A DNA stretch of 64,000 bases from NCBI GenBank assembly GCA_023634235.1, contig JAMKCF010000003.1, positions 13,858,742 through 13,922,741 on the forward strand, read 5' to 3'. Positions 1 to 9,811 of the stretch are shown here, piece after piece (positions within the stretch are counted from its first letter, which is position 1; every line of letters begins with the position of its first letter). The notes under the pieces were generated by a model. That model was not told the origin of the DNA. It did not search any database and was given only the letters and a program-made list of their open reading frames with translations. The position numbers were made by a program, and so were the translations under genes. Source of the stretch: Pisaster brevispinus (lineage: Eukaryota; Echinodermata; Asteroidea; Forcipulatida; Asteriidae).

Positions 1-919
1 TTGAATTGAAGCTTATCAAACCACGGCACACAGTTCACAACCTTTGTGTAACAGTTGTCCCTCATGAATCGAAATGGATTTACCCGTTTCATAATGGTAC
101 ATGTACGCTGGCTCCGTTCCATAAACACGAACAGAGAGGACACAAAACAAGAAAGAATTGACACAATTTACATCACGCTGCCGTCTTATTTTGTAGTTAT
201 ATTGTGGTAAACTTTACATCACCAAAATCAGTATGGGTTACCCTTTCTACCAGTGTATATCTTTTTCAAGCATTCAAACTATATAAAGGTAAAACTTACC
301 GAAAGAAAAGACGACGAACACTTACAGCAACCCGTCGCCAGACTCGCTTTTCCCGCGACGCGCTGAACGATTTTGTGCAGCATGCTATGTGATTTGTTAC
401 GAGATCATTTATTGGTTCAACTTTTTGATGTCCAGAATGACGGAGGAAATATTGCTCCAATCAGAATGATTGTTTCACCAGATTAAAGTTTATAAAATAA
501 AGTTTAACTTGACGCAAACAACATTTTTATGAAACTTAGGGGGCCCTAGATACTGCCTTTGAAAGGCTGCCTAGTTGTCAAAAAAAAAGTTATTTTCCGG
601 TTTCTCACGCGAATCAGTACAAAACTACAAATTTACAATCGAAAAATGACGGAGGCAAAATAATTGTATTCTCCAAAAAAGAGAGATTATATAAAAGGGA
701 ATGTATTCATCTGTCTTTTTCTGCAAACAACAAGTTTACACAACAAAGGAATAAGGAGTAATGACAAAAAAGGAGTGAAAACATGCTGGTTTTCGCTTAG
801 AAACGACGCGTTGCAGGGGGTTTCGCACTGCAATTCGGCTTAATTGGCATCACAAATTGATATGCCCCCTGGCCCCACACACCCAAATAAAAAAGAAAAG
901 AAAAATGGAAAAGAAATAC
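1..919. other. AT-rich non-coding DNA, no gene seen
   Basis: I see only short open frames without family resemblance, scattered A/T runs and no terminal repeats. The stretch may be intronic or downstream of the helicase relic that begins at 920 on the minus strand. Confidence 0.5.
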
Positions 920-1037
920 CCTTTGTTCCTTCTGGTCTCATCTCAGCTGGTGGCAGGATGCAGCCTGTGCGAATGCCCTTTTCAGACCACCTGTGATGCT
1001 GGTCCTTCATTAATGCCCGGAGAGGAGTGACAACCAG
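920..1037 (-). pseudogene. RecQ-like helicase exon (motif Ia), relic
   Basis: Read on the minus strand, this block is open for 40 codons and starts LVVTPLRALMKDQ, the classical motif Ia region of RecQ-family DNA helicases, followed by a W-S-E-K-G segment. It follows naturally from the Walker A exon at 1696-1903 (motif I), so the two are consecutive exons of one minus-strand gene. The 3' edge has a plausible donor (GTATTT, 919-914). The 5' edge lacks an AG acceptor: the bases there read CGCACTGG, where an intact site would need CGCAGTGG or similar. No later helicase exons (DEAH box, motifs III-VI) are visible down to position 1. This suggests a decayed copy or a transposon-borne fragment. Function is inferred from motif order only. 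Confidence 0.55.
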
Positions 1038-1555
1038 TGCGGAGTGAGGTTTGTTTTCAGGATAAAGCCATTATAAATAATCAACTTATTGAATTGAATA
1101 ATGGCAACAACATCAAACAATACTACTGTTACTAATACAAATCCACCAAAACACTTCTAATCATTTTTGATCATTTCTTGTTTGATATGCACCACACTGC
1201 ACACTTGTAAGTAGCCCTTTCCAGTGAACAACCCTCTTAAAACAGCATTTTTTATTTTTTATGAAAACTTGACTTCCCAAAACACAATTTGTATTGTATT
1301 CGGTGTATGACCAAAATGAAATTGTTCTTTATTCATTAGAGTCTTAAAAATAAAAAAGAATGTCACCGCTAATTCCAGAGGAAGTAACATTGTTAATTGT
1401 AATTTCCCATGCACAGTAAAGACTCGTACGGCTTCTTACTCTTTATTTTATTGGTTTCATATGGTAAATCATTCAACTTACTCCCTCCGCGAATCCAGGA
1501 ACACGGGAGGGAGGTGTATTGCATAACTGCCGAGGTGGTCTGGGTATGCGTGTGT

Positions 1556-1624
1556 GGGAGGGGGGGGGGGCGTAATGCAAGAATTGGGATTCATGTCCAC
1601 TTTCCTAGCCCCCCCCCCCTCCCC
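1556..1624. repeat. G-run / C-run inverted pair
   Basis: GGGAG followed by ten G (1556-1570) faces a C run with the mirrored T interruption (1609-1624) across about 38 bases. It could form a hairpin or, on either strand, a G-quadruplex. It is probably a simple-sequence artefact of a decayed repeat. Confidence 0.6.
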
Positions 1625-1695
1625 TGTATCCGCAACTTTATTAATGCATGCATTCGATTGTAATAAACCATGTACCTATAAAACTAGACACTCAC

Positions 1696-1903
1696 CCTGT
1701 CATATACAAGGGGCATGATTGCATACAGTAGGCTCTTTCCCGATCCAGTTGGAAGCACCCCACATACATCTTGGTTTGCCAGTAGAGCAAGGAAAACCCC
1801 AAGTATTTGTTCTGAAGTTAACTCATAGTTTAGGGACAAATCAGACTTAATTTCAGCATATATTTCTTTCAGTCTGTGCTCATCCATCTTTTCTACTGCT
1901 TGT
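1696..1903 (-). CDS. RecQ-like helicase exon with Walker A motif (partial)
   Basis: Minus-strand open exon of about 70 codons. It contains a Q-motif-like lead (ELTSEQILGVFLALLANQDV) followed by GVLPTGSGKSLLY, a Walker A/motif I typical of RecQ-type ATP-dependent helicases. The exon ends at 1696 with a strong donor (GTGAGT, 1695-1690). Its acceptor is probably the AG just above 1903 (TTTGATAG). The open frame continues to a TTG at 1911, which I do not take as a start. The partner exon with motif Ia lies at 920-1037. No upstream exon with a start codon was found. RecQ-like standalone helicases are common, often repetitive, in marine invertebrate genomes, so this may be a mobile or pseudogenised copy rather than a conserved repair gene. 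Confidence 0.6.
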
Positions 1904-2066
1904 TCTATCAAATGTGTGTGTTAATTTTACAACAGGTGGTTGTGAAAATATATGTTGGGCATGATGTATCTTTTCCTCTTTAATTCAATATTGTTCAATT
2001 CAATAGTTCAATATTTGTTTTGAGGGAAGCATTTAGTATGACAATTAATCAACATCATCCTGGGGT

Positions 2067-2419
2067 CAAGGGCGTCGATGGGTGGGGGACGGGGGGGGGG
2101 GACATGTCCCCCTAACTTTTTAGACTGGAGGGGACAGCATATCAGATGGCCCCCCCCCCACTTTTTGATTGACTGTTCTTGACTTTAGAAATATGCAACA
2201 GAATATAAAAATATACACCATTTTCTTGATTTAATATTTCATTAAAATTTTTGTTCAAATGAAAGTATAGCAAACAAACGGTGAAATGATTTTTACATTT
2301 TCATTTTTTTTCTGATGGACCACGCGCAGAATGGTATTTTGGGCCTATTATGTAAGATGTATTTTTTCAAGACTTGCTCGCTCGTCACCCCTACTTTTCA
2401 GTAGCAATCGACGCCCTTG
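2067..2419. mobile_element. hAT-type MITE with 8-bp target duplication
   Basis: Perfect 13-bp terminal inverted repeats, CAAGGGCGTCGAT (2067-2079) and ATCGACGCCCTTG (2407-2419), are flanked by an exact 8-bp direct repeat, CCTGGGGT (2059-2066 and 2420-2427). An 8-bp duplication with TIRs beginning CA-GGG is the hAT superfamily signature. The 353-bp body has G and C runs and no open frame, so it is non-autonomous. Confidence 0.85.
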
Positions 2420-2427
2420 CCTGGGGT

Positions 2428-3084
2428 TAAAGGTTTTATTCTTTATATTTTTTTTGGAAAACCTGGGCCGTAAAAGAGAGGTTCTCAGTATTTTTTCGAA
2501 GCATGGTCACGGAATCACAAGTCCAGTGAATCTTGGCTTGAACCATTGTGTAAAATGGTAAGCGTTTTTCCATGAAATCCGGTTATGATACATATCATAT
2601 CGGTATTTCAATACAAAATACAGTATAATTGATGGCAATCAAAGCTGATTGTTCATTGTGAAGTTAATGAATAATATGTTCAATTTAATCATCAGAAATT
2701 GCACTCAACGATCACCCTCCGCCGTGCTGTGTGTTTTGTCAACGGAGTATACCAACTGTTTTTTTCCCATATCTCACCACCTGAAACTGTTTGAACTTTT
2801 AAAGTTTTTTAACCAACAAAATTGATCCTACCCCTGATTTTTTTTTCAGCTTTTGAAAACATAAATGATTTAAGTGATGTATATAATTAAAAACAAATTC
2901 TGTATGTGCTACCCAAACCATATTTTTACTTTTCAAAGTGTAAAATTTCAATATAATGGTATTGTCCAACGTTTTGCGTGTACTGTTTAGTTGCAAGAAC
3001 TTTGTCAGACTCCAGTCTGTGTACATGTGGTACCCGCCTGTCTATATTGTAGGGGTCACATGAAATAGCAGTTGAATTGTGTTC
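2428..3084. other. AT-rich non-coding DNA, no gene seen
   Basis: No recognisable protein, RNA gene or terminal repeat. A/T-rich with poly-T tracts. Confidence 0.5.
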
Positions 3085-3298
3085 GCACTCTCGCTCCGCT
3101 GGCGCCCGGCCCGCTCACAGCTCGGCCGGCCGATGACGTAGTGACTTGATTGGCATGATTGGGATCATTCTGAAATTGCCGCGCTCAGTACTCGTCGCGA
3201 AAAGTAATTCGGAGGAAGTTGAAAAATTTTGAGTTGAAATATCTTTTAAAATTGTTATTTATTTAATCACCCAAAACACCCAGGTCAAGCTAAGAGGT
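3085..3298 (+). promoter_or_regulatory. CpG-rich block with splice donor: candidate promoter and non-coding first exon
   Basis: GC- and CpG-rich DNA (for example GGCGCCCGGCCCGC, and a GATGACGTAG CRE-like site near 3133) stands out from AT-rich surroundings. It is followed by AAGAG|GTAAGTGAA near 3298, a near-perfect donor. This is the architecture of a promoter plus a 5' untranslated exon read rightward. No downstream host exon was found before the retroelement at 3.4 kb, so the gene, if any, is unknown. Confidence 0.35.
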
Positions 3299-3397
3299 AA
3301 GTGAACACATTGAGGAGGTTTAAACCGCCGACCCGCCCGTAGGGAATTTGCCTTTAATTTTTTATCGGTAAGCTTAAGAAAAAATGGGTCTGGACGT

Positions 3398-3946
3398 GTG
3401 GTCAAGGATTCAGGTTTCCTGTTCCTTGGCAACACAAGTGGGGCTACGTGTGCACTTGCAAGTGACTGTAACTATGGACACAATCTTGATGAGATGCTGA
3501 GAGACCGGCTTGTTTGTGGTGTGCAGGATGAAAGGATCCAAAAATTCCTGCTTGCCCAACCAGAGGCTCAACTTAATCTCAAGCGCACAGAAATTGCACA
3601 ATCAATGCAGCTTGCAGGTGACCAGGCTAAAAAGGTGACAGCCTCTTCCAGTGCCATTACAGACTCAAGTTCCAGTGTCAATGCTTTCAAAAAGAAACAA
3701 GCCCAATGCTTAAAGCCAAGGAAGTCCAATCAATGGCAACAATCTGCACGCAGTAGACCAACACAGCAACAACAGCCTCGTAAACCTTGTGGAAATTGTG
3801 GTACTTTTCACAAGAGGCCTGAATGTCCAGCAAAACTTGTCACAAGTGCAACAAAAAGAATCACTACGGTGATTATTGTTGAAGCAGCCGCCGCATCTAT
3901 ATTGTCAACCCCGACTATACTCGGAGGACAACTCTATCGTGGATGA
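3398..3946 (+). pseudogene. Gag C-terminal part with CCHC zinc knuckle
   Basis: Capsid-nucleocapsid remnant of a Ty3/gypsy Gag, the structural protein that packages element RNA. The segment around ...HNLDEMLRDRLVCGV is the conserved capsid C-terminal region of this family. It is followed by a basic, Gln-rich linker and CGNCGTFHKRPEC (about 3791-3829), a C-X2-C-X3-H-X4-C knuckle. A second knuckle (Cys-His-Lys-Cys ... His ... Cys, 3838-3879) is present only in another frame and stops straight after, so a frameshift lies between the two knuckles near 3830. The N-terminal part of Gag is absent. The first ATG at 3398 is unlikely to be the original start. Confidence 0.75.
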
Positions 3947-4018
3947 GCAAGAACTTTACCACATTCACATTTAGATCAGACCAACCTAAACTTGTAGCAA
4001 GACATCCACGCTACATTT

Positions 4019-4231
4019 GTGGTGAATGGCACACATGTTCCCATCCAACTTGACACAGGTGCACGTTGTAATGTCCTGCCCATAAAGCTCTGGAATGTCA
4101 TCGCATCGCCTAAGTCTATTGACATTTCTAAGCCAACCACGCTCATAGCTTATGGAGGGAATGAGCTCCACACAGTTGGACTAGCTACACTGCCATGTTG
4201 CATTGAATCATCACAGACTGATCACAAGTGA
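4019..4231 (+). pseudogene. Retropepsin (aspartic protease) domain
   Basis: Contains VPIQLDTGARCNVLP with the catalytic DTGA (about 4052-4063), the active-site loop of retroviral-type proteases that cut the Gag-Pol polyprotein. The motif sits between Gag and RT as expected for Ty3/gypsy. It is open for 70 codons but in a different frame from Gag and from the RT piece that follows. Confidence 0.75.
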
Positions 4232-4500
4232 AAGCTATACTCGGATTGACTGATTGCCTCCGCCTAGGCCTGTTGTCTGTCAATAACTTGGTCTACCACG
4301 TCTTAACTGACACAACATCGACACAGATCTTCAAAGATTACAAAGACCTGTTCGACCATTCCCTCGAGTCACTACCTGTCATCTACACCATGACCATAGA
4401 CCCTAATGCCACACCAGTTGTACATCCCCCACGACGCATCCCAGCAGCTATGCAAGACAAGGTCAAGTCCGAACTCAAGCACATGACTACCCTTGGTGTG
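4228..4500 (+). pseudogene. Reverse transcriptase, N-terminal fragment
   Basis: Sequence from DYKDLFD through PPRRIPAAMQDKVKSEL to HMTTLGV is the linker and start of the fingers of Ty3/gypsy RT. It breaks off directly into RNase H-domain sequence near 4500, so the palm, the YxDD catalytic site, the thumb and the connection domain are deleted (roughly 1 kb, estimated from family layout). Catalytically dead. Confidence 0.7.
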
Positions 4501-4785
4501 AGAAGGAACTGCTTGCCGTTGTGTTTGCCTGCACCAAGTTCCATGATTACATATACGGTAAAGACATTATAGTTGAAACCGATCACCGGCCATTGGTCAC
4601 CACTGTTAAGAAGCCTCTGCTTAGTGCCCCTGCCCGGCTTCAATGCATGCTTCATCGGTTGCAGAAATACAACATCACCCTTATGTACAAGAAAGGGAAA
4701 AGAACTTTTTATCGCTGACACTTTGTCACATACTCCCATGTCAACAACTGGTACCAAAAACCATGAACTGAAAGTCATGACCAGC
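4500..4785 (+). pseudogene. RNase H domain fragment of Ty3/gypsy pol
   Basis: In the frame starting GAG at 4500 the sequence reads through KELLAVVFACTKFHDYIYGK and ETDHRPL to KYNITLMYKKGK, the hallmark RNase H/connection region that degrades RNA in the RNA-DNA hybrid. A frameshift near 4705 separates this from the next conserved piece (IADTLSH). After about 4785 the sequence jumps to the pol C-terminus, so the integrase zinc-binding domain and catalytic core are gone. Confidence 0.7.
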
Positions 4786-5131
4786 AGCAGAAGTCTTCAT
4801 ACAACAAATTCGCCAAACTCCTCCGACCACTGAACCCAGGACACGTTGTCCGTCTCCAATCACCCAAAGGACACTATCAGCTTGGCATTGTCCAACGCAT
4901 TCCGGCGATCCCAGATCCTATATCGTCAATGCCCAAGGCAAGCTATACCACCACAACCGGAGACACCTATTACCAGTCTCTGAACCACTCCCACAGCAAC
5001 AGCACTTGCCCAACTTCTACATGCCTCTGCAGGAACCACCCCCTCAACACTCCATCGCCCAAGCCCCACTACCACAGCCCGTCATGACCCGCTCTGGTCG
5101 CATCTCCAAGCCGAACCCTAAATACACTTGA
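4786..5131 (+). pseudogene. Pol C-terminal tail (post-integrase region)
   Basis: Resembles the C-terminal DNA-binding tail downstream of the integrase core in this retrotransposon lineage: LNPGHVVRLQSPKG, then in a shifted frame SYIVNAQGKLYHHNRRHLLP, a Pro/Gln-rich stretch and TRSGRISKPNPKYT before the TGA at 5129-5131. One frameshift (about 4910) interrupts it. Confidence 0.65.
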
Positions 5132-5829
5132 CAGTTTTGTGTAACTGTTATTGCTTTGCCACTCTGGATTTGTGCTGTTGATCTCGATTTCCTGCTAATG
5201 ACTTTGAACTACCCCTGACTACAGGATTTCTTGTAAATAGTTTCCCTACTTACCATGTGTTGTACACTTCAAAGATGAGGGCAGAATAATCCCATGTACA
5301 CGCATTGAGTACTAGACAGTCTATCTTAGTACTCTTGGCAAAAGTGTTATTATTTCAAACTAATTGTTGTTTCCAACTCTAGTTTGTTCGGAGGAAAAGG
5401 ATGATTCATTGTTTATTTCGCAACGTTTAACAAAAAATTGTTATAAGTGATTCTAGTTCAGTGAAGCACTCTGACTATAAATCAGCAGACCCCAGTTTAC
5501 AAATTCAGTAGATCATACTAAGGTTCACTTTTTATCCAAAGCTGTTTGTTGATTCAAGTACTAAAACAAAAAACTTAGAAGAGAGGATGAAGCGTTATGC
5601 CATTAGTAGACTGACTCAAGTCTAATGTTTATCTTCCCATCATGCATCAACTTATAACATGGCTGCTCACATGTAAGTTACTCTGTTCGTATCAATTTGA
5701 ATAAAGCTCAACTAGCCTCTACTTAATGAAGTTGTCAACCTTCTTTGGAGTACCCTCCTCCCTGCTGACCGCATATTCCTCCATGAGTAGCCTATACCAT
5801 AGAGCAAAGATAATACTTGGAGGATCCTG
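5132..5829 (+). other. 3' noncoding end and possible 3' LTR of the Ty3/gypsy relic
   Basis: No open frame. A purine-rich stretch (AAAGATGAGGGCAGAA, about 5272) may be the polypurine tract, and AATAAA at 5700-5705 could be the LTR polyadenylation signal. LTR borders cannot be placed because no second LTR is present for comparison. Confidence 0.3.
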
Positions 5830-5833
5830 TTAA

Positions 5834-6104
5834 CACGTTGACTGCCGCCTACGAGTATATTCGTAGTAACAGGTGTAACGGATTCTGCCACTACGAGTAT
5901 ACTTGTAGAGAATGAAAGGTTTTTGTATTGTTAATTGAATACACTGGCATCACTGAGAATGCAACAAAATATGCTTCTGGCAGTGGTGAGGACATAAGGT
6001 TACAACATGTAGACACCAAAAAAGTACCTATTTGGTATGCGCGCATGCGCACCACACTTGGCAAATAGGAACGCCCTACCAATCTATGACCGGCAGTCAA
6101 CGTG
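5834..6104. mobile_element. TTAA-flanked MITE (piggyBac- or Kolobok-like)
   Basis: Perfect 14-bp inverted ends CACGTTGACTGCCG (5834-5847) and CGGCAGTCAACGTG (6091-6104) lie directly inside TTAA (5830-5833) and TTAA (6105-6108). The TTAA duplication is diagnostic of piggyBac or Kolobok elements. The 271-bp body carries palindromic TACGAGTATA motifs and encodes nothing. Confidence 0.8.
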
Positions 6105-6237
6105 TTAACCCTCGTGTGAGGGGGGTCCCCCAGAGACTCCCTAACTATGTGGCATTGCCAGTGGTGTGTGATGCCCCTCCTGTAGTTATAACATCATATG
6201 TCATATTTCATATCCTCATGTTTTTTTGGACATCTTA

Positions 6238-7167
6238 GGGTACATTCAGACGTGGGGTTAAATTGACCCTTAAACCGAGCACCATGGGTGTCCACAAGAT
6301 AAACATGACTTAATCCAAATTGGGCTTGCGTTCTCACATAAGTTTATTCTAGTCCAGCGGACTTAACTGAGCAACGGGGTTGATTACTACATGTAGGTCA
6401 TGCATCGTCGACCCTTACCGACTGCTGGTTCCGGCTCATCACATTGCGCTTGCATACTTTGCTGGTTTTTTTTATGATGCTAGGCTGCTATGCCGACAAC
6501 AACAATAACAACATAAACAAAATGGCGCCTGTAAATGAGAACTTGCTCGAACCTGCTTGTATTTCTTCTTTAGTTGTTTTAGTTTATTGGTTAATTGCGT
6601 TAATGATCTGTTGTACTCCAATTCAGCTAAGTGACTTGAAATTCACTCTATGATTTTCTTGTTTTTGGAGAAAGGGTCATTGTTTGCATGGCTGACTCCT
6701 CGTCGCCCCCAAATATTTATAAGAGCCGTTTTCTCACGGCCCTGCCAGTTTGACCCTCACTGATTTTCTTGAGAATGGCAGGCCATTGTACAAAAACATG
6801 AAATGGCGACGAGGAAAAAGAAATAAACCACGACAATTACTGAAAAAAAGGCGACCAGCGAGCAATGCACATACATCAAAATGGAGGCGAACTCACACAC
6901 ACACACTCGGTATGCATACATGTATGTAAAATATACCGGAATTGGCAGGTCAGTTGCGTTCCAACGATAGTTTACTGGGCCTTGCAGCGGGAGGTAGTTC
7001 GTAAAACCTGGGCTAAACTGCGCTAGTCCCCTTTTTTTTTCGGTCTAAAATAGCCCACTTCTGTGGGTCAAATTGACCCTCGCGAACTGGTTCTTTGCAT
7101 TCCAATGGAGGGTTATTCTTACACTTTTGGATTTAGGGTTAAGTTAACTCCACGTCTGAACGTATCC
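6238..7167. mobile_element. Harbinger-like non-autonomous element, 930 bp
   Basis: Near-identical ends GGGTACATTCAGACGTGG and (complement) GGATACGTTCAGACGTGG are flanked by TTA at 6235-6237 and 7168-7170, the TWA-type 3-bp duplication of PIF/Harbinger elements. The inner ends repeat a GGGTTAAATTGACCC-like inverted motif. No transposase or Myb-like frame inside. The short frames present (for example 6444-6653) lack family resemblance. Confidence 0.65.
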
Positions 7168-7250
7168 TTAGTGACTTCTTTACATGCCCAGTTGTTGTCT
7201 AGGATTACTGAAGCCTTGATTTGTTTTGTTTAATTAATTTCCAATGTTTG

Positions 7251-7395
7251 AGGTCCCCCAGATTTCACTATGGGATTGGGATTGACATTGCCAGCGGTGA
7301 GTGACAAAAAATGTTTATCTCCCACAGAGTGGAGACAGTTTGTCTGGCTGGGAGGGGGTGGGGAGGGGGTGGTGGCCTTGCACAACCAGTCCACA
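7251..7395. repeat. Dispersed direct repeat, copy 1
   Basis: About 145 bp beginning GGTCCCCCAGATTTCACTA and ending CTTGCACAACCAGTCC, repeated with about 85-90% similarity at 7722-7845. A shorter relative occurs at 6121-6170. Nature unknown; it could be an exon-containing duplication or an old repeat. Confidence 0.55.
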
Positions 7396-7721
7396 AAGCC
7401 AAGCCGGTTACAAGAGAACAGACAGCTAAAAAAAGATTGTTCCACTTATCAGAGGAGGTAGATCTGGGTAGCTCTGTGTTGATGTGATTTTGTGTACATT
7501 TGTATGCCAGGAACAAATTTCACAGCTCATAAAAAAAAAATACACAACTCTGGGAACTGATCCCCCCCCCCCCACCTAAGATATGTGGAATGGTCCTTTC
7601 TGGGATCTCCTGGGTGATCAAGTCCCTTGGGGCTTCGCAAATGAAAAAAACAACAAACACTTAAAATCTGTCATCCAACAAAGGCGATCTCGCTTCCTAG
7701 AGAAACCTTGGGACGTGGAAG

Positions 7722-7845
7722 GTCCCCCAAATTTCACTACTGGAGGGACGTTGCCAGCGGTGAGTGACAAAAATGTTGATCTCCACAGAGCGGAGTCAGT
7801 TTGTCTGGCTGGGGGAGGGGGTAGTGGCCTTGCACAACCAGTCCT
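7722..7845. repeat. Dispersed direct repeat, copy 2
   Basis: Second copy of the 7251 repeat, sharing GCCAGCGGTGAGTGACAAA and TTTGTCTGGCTGGG blocks. Some length loss in the GGGGGT stretch. Confidence 0.55.
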
Positions 7846-7889
7846 TGTGCTGGACGGTTCTTATCCGCTGGTTGTCCTGGACTAATTTT

Positions 7890-8443
7890 GACAAGGTCCC
7901 TAAGTAAGTAAAAGATCTGCAGTACAAATTTTTCCATGAAATTTATCTCAAATATTAAGCAATAATGTGTATGTAAGTATGAATGAATTGAAGAAATTCA
8001 AATTGAGATGATGTATATTATATAAAATCAAGCACTTGTAATCAATCATAAAATCATGGAGAAGTATTGGTAGAGATCTTACATCCACAATTAAGTTTTA
8101 ACCAAAAAGTACTGTTTGATTGCTTTACTTTTTAGAACTGTGCAGCTTTTATGTTCTTATGAGAAACTGATATGGTACTTATTTTACAATGAAATTGGTT
8201 ATATAATGGGTTTTGAGTCATTTTAAGGTGAGGTATGTATAATATCCCACCATGTGTATATATGTACCTGTATATATCTACTTGGTTGTGTAGATTTCTT
8301 CTTTGAGGACTTGTCTCGCCATTTATTCTACTGCTGCGGAGTACAAAATTATATATTTTTATGTTGTAATTAAATGTTCAGTAAATCGATACCTGTGTAA
8401 ATATTACTAACTACTTGTTATATTTCAGTCTTGTCAATTAACG
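7890..8443. other. AT-rich non-coding DNA, no gene seen
   Basis: No histone coding sequence or other frame precedes the stem-loop at 8526. Nothing recognisable. Confidence 0.5.
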
Positions 8444-8463
8444 TGTATCTGGAAAGAACTGGT

Positions 8464-8479
8464 GGTTCTGAGAGGAACC
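8464..8479 (-). promoter_or_regulatory. Imperfect histone-type stem-loop (minus strand)
   Basis: On the minus strand this reads GGTTCCTCTCAGAACC followed by ACCAGTTCTTTCC. It fits the 6-bp stem / 4-base loop of replication-dependent histone mRNA 3' ends except for a C-A mismatch at the top of the stem. It forms an inverted pair with 8526-8541. Confidence 0.35.
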
Positions 8480-8525
8480 AGTGCTGAAGACCCAAAGAGC
8501 ACAGTGTTTGACTTATCTCATCTCA

Positions 8526-8562
8526 GGTTCTTCTTAGAACCATCACTTCTTTCAAGAAGAGA
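8526..8562 (+). promoter_or_regulatory. Histone mRNA 3' stem-loop plus downstream element-like sequence
   Basis: GGTTCTTCTTAGAACC (8526-8541) has the 6-bp GGYYYU/ARRRCC stem and pyrimidine-rich four-base loop of the histone 3' processing signal bound by SLBP. CAAGAAGAGA (8553-8562), eleven bases downstream, resembles the CAAGAAAGA element that pairs with U7 snRNA. No histone gene lies upstream in the window, so this is an orphan or chance signal. Confidence 0.45.
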
Positions 8563-8634
8563 TTATTACATGGTTGTCTTCTGCAAGTTAGTTTATTATT
8601 CACTTTCAATACCATAAGAAACTTTCAAATCTAA

Positions 8635-8926
8635 CGCCCGGTTCAGACAGGTGCTCCAGAGTCATACCGAACCAATAGGAGCTACTCTAGGTCGACCTTT
8701 ATAAATTTTGGTTTCAGACAGGCAGACTTAACATTTACATTACGTTCTGCTCATGACAAGATCAACGTTTAAAACCAAGATGCTCCAGAGTCATTTCGAA
8801 TGACTGCAACAGTTTGACTTCCAGCGCATCCAGTTGCCCTTAACTGTTTCAGACGTCAAACTTTTCATGTACTTATTTCAATAATTTGGTTCGGTGCGAC
8901 TCTAAAGTGCCTGTCTGAACCAGGTG
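8635..8926. mobile_element. Harbinger-like MITE, 292 bp
   Basis: Inverted ends of about 37 bp (CGCCCGGTTCAGACAGG at 8635, complement CACCTGGTTCAGACAGG at 8926) flanked by TAA at 8632-8634 and 8927-8929. The TWA duplication and TTCAGAC-containing ends match PIF/Harbinger MITEs and resemble the termini of the 6238-7167 element. No coding content. Confidence 0.75.
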
Positions 8927-8929
8927 TAA

Positions 8930-9811
8930 CATTATTGACCTCTTACACAAATGTCACATAAGGCTACTTACTGTCTGCCAATGGTCTGTCATTTTGAGAG
9001 TCAGATTGCATAATATAATGGTGAGCTTACGTCACCTAAAATGTGCAGTCCACTTTATAACACATAGGGAGACTGACTCCAAACATGGTGCATCATGATT
9101 TATTGGGATGATGATGCCAGGTGAATTTGGTCAATGTATGTAAGAGGTTTTGCCAGACAAACACACTCCCTACTCTAAATATCTAGAGATAACAAACATT
9201 CAACCTGGGAATTCGCCGTATTTTTTACCACGTGAGGGCGTATGTGGATAAATTTCACATGATGAAAAACAAGTAAACAAACGGGGTTTTTTCACTTTTT
9301 TATCGCTATTTTTTATGTATTTCTTCATTGGTGCAAGAAAACTACAAACAGGCAATTATAATAAGCTAAAACTGTTATTGTGATGCAAGACATTCCCTGA
9401 TGACAGCGCCCTCATGCGGTCAAAAATATGGTTAATTACGTAACCCAAGATTCTGTTTCAAAACTAAGGCAGCAAACTGGAGAGAACAGGTGGGTGGTGT
9501 GTCACATTTGTGGTCAAATTAAGTTACACTGTGCAAAATGGTACTTTATTTTTGCAAAAATTGATGGTAAAATTTGTTTGCGTTCAAAATGTATTTACAA
9601 AGGAACAGGTTATTAAAGAGCAAGGGAAATGTCGACTTAAATTTTGTGATGTACTCATTTTCCAATAGATAGATAAAGTCCTGAAATGAGTCTCTAACCT
9701 CACGTTAACTTGGTATAAATTGCCAATGTATTCGATAACCTTCCCCACTCACATGATGACATAATCTTTTGGGAAAATAAGTACATCACAGTAATGAATT
9801 TGACGACTCAG
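8930..9811. other. Non-coding DNA with half of a TTAA-type MITE
   Basis: No gene recognised. 9617-9790 (ATTTTGTGATGTACTCATTT, then GTCTCTAACCTCACGTTAA) matches one arm of the MITE that is complete at 37216-37672. The other arm is missing or lost in the adjoining minisatellite. Confidence 0.45.

Larger units (their letters stand above)
3398..5131 (+). mobile_element. Ty3/gypsy LTR retrotransposon relic, internally deleted
   Basis: Gag with zinc knuckles, aspartic protease, the N-terminal part of reverse transcriptase, RNase H-like sequence and the pol C-terminus occur in canonical Ty3/gypsy order within 1.75 kb, about a third of a normal internal region. The RT palm and thumb (including the YxDD site) and the whole integrase core are missing at two internal junctions, near 4500 and near 4790. 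Frameshifts separate the remaining pieces. No 5' LTR was found upstream. The copy cannot move by itself. Confidence 0.85.

Noticed and set aside
5261..5760. Precisely bordered 3' LTR of the Ty3/gypsy relic
   Set aside because: No second LTR to align, and the TG...CA borders cannot be chosen objectively.
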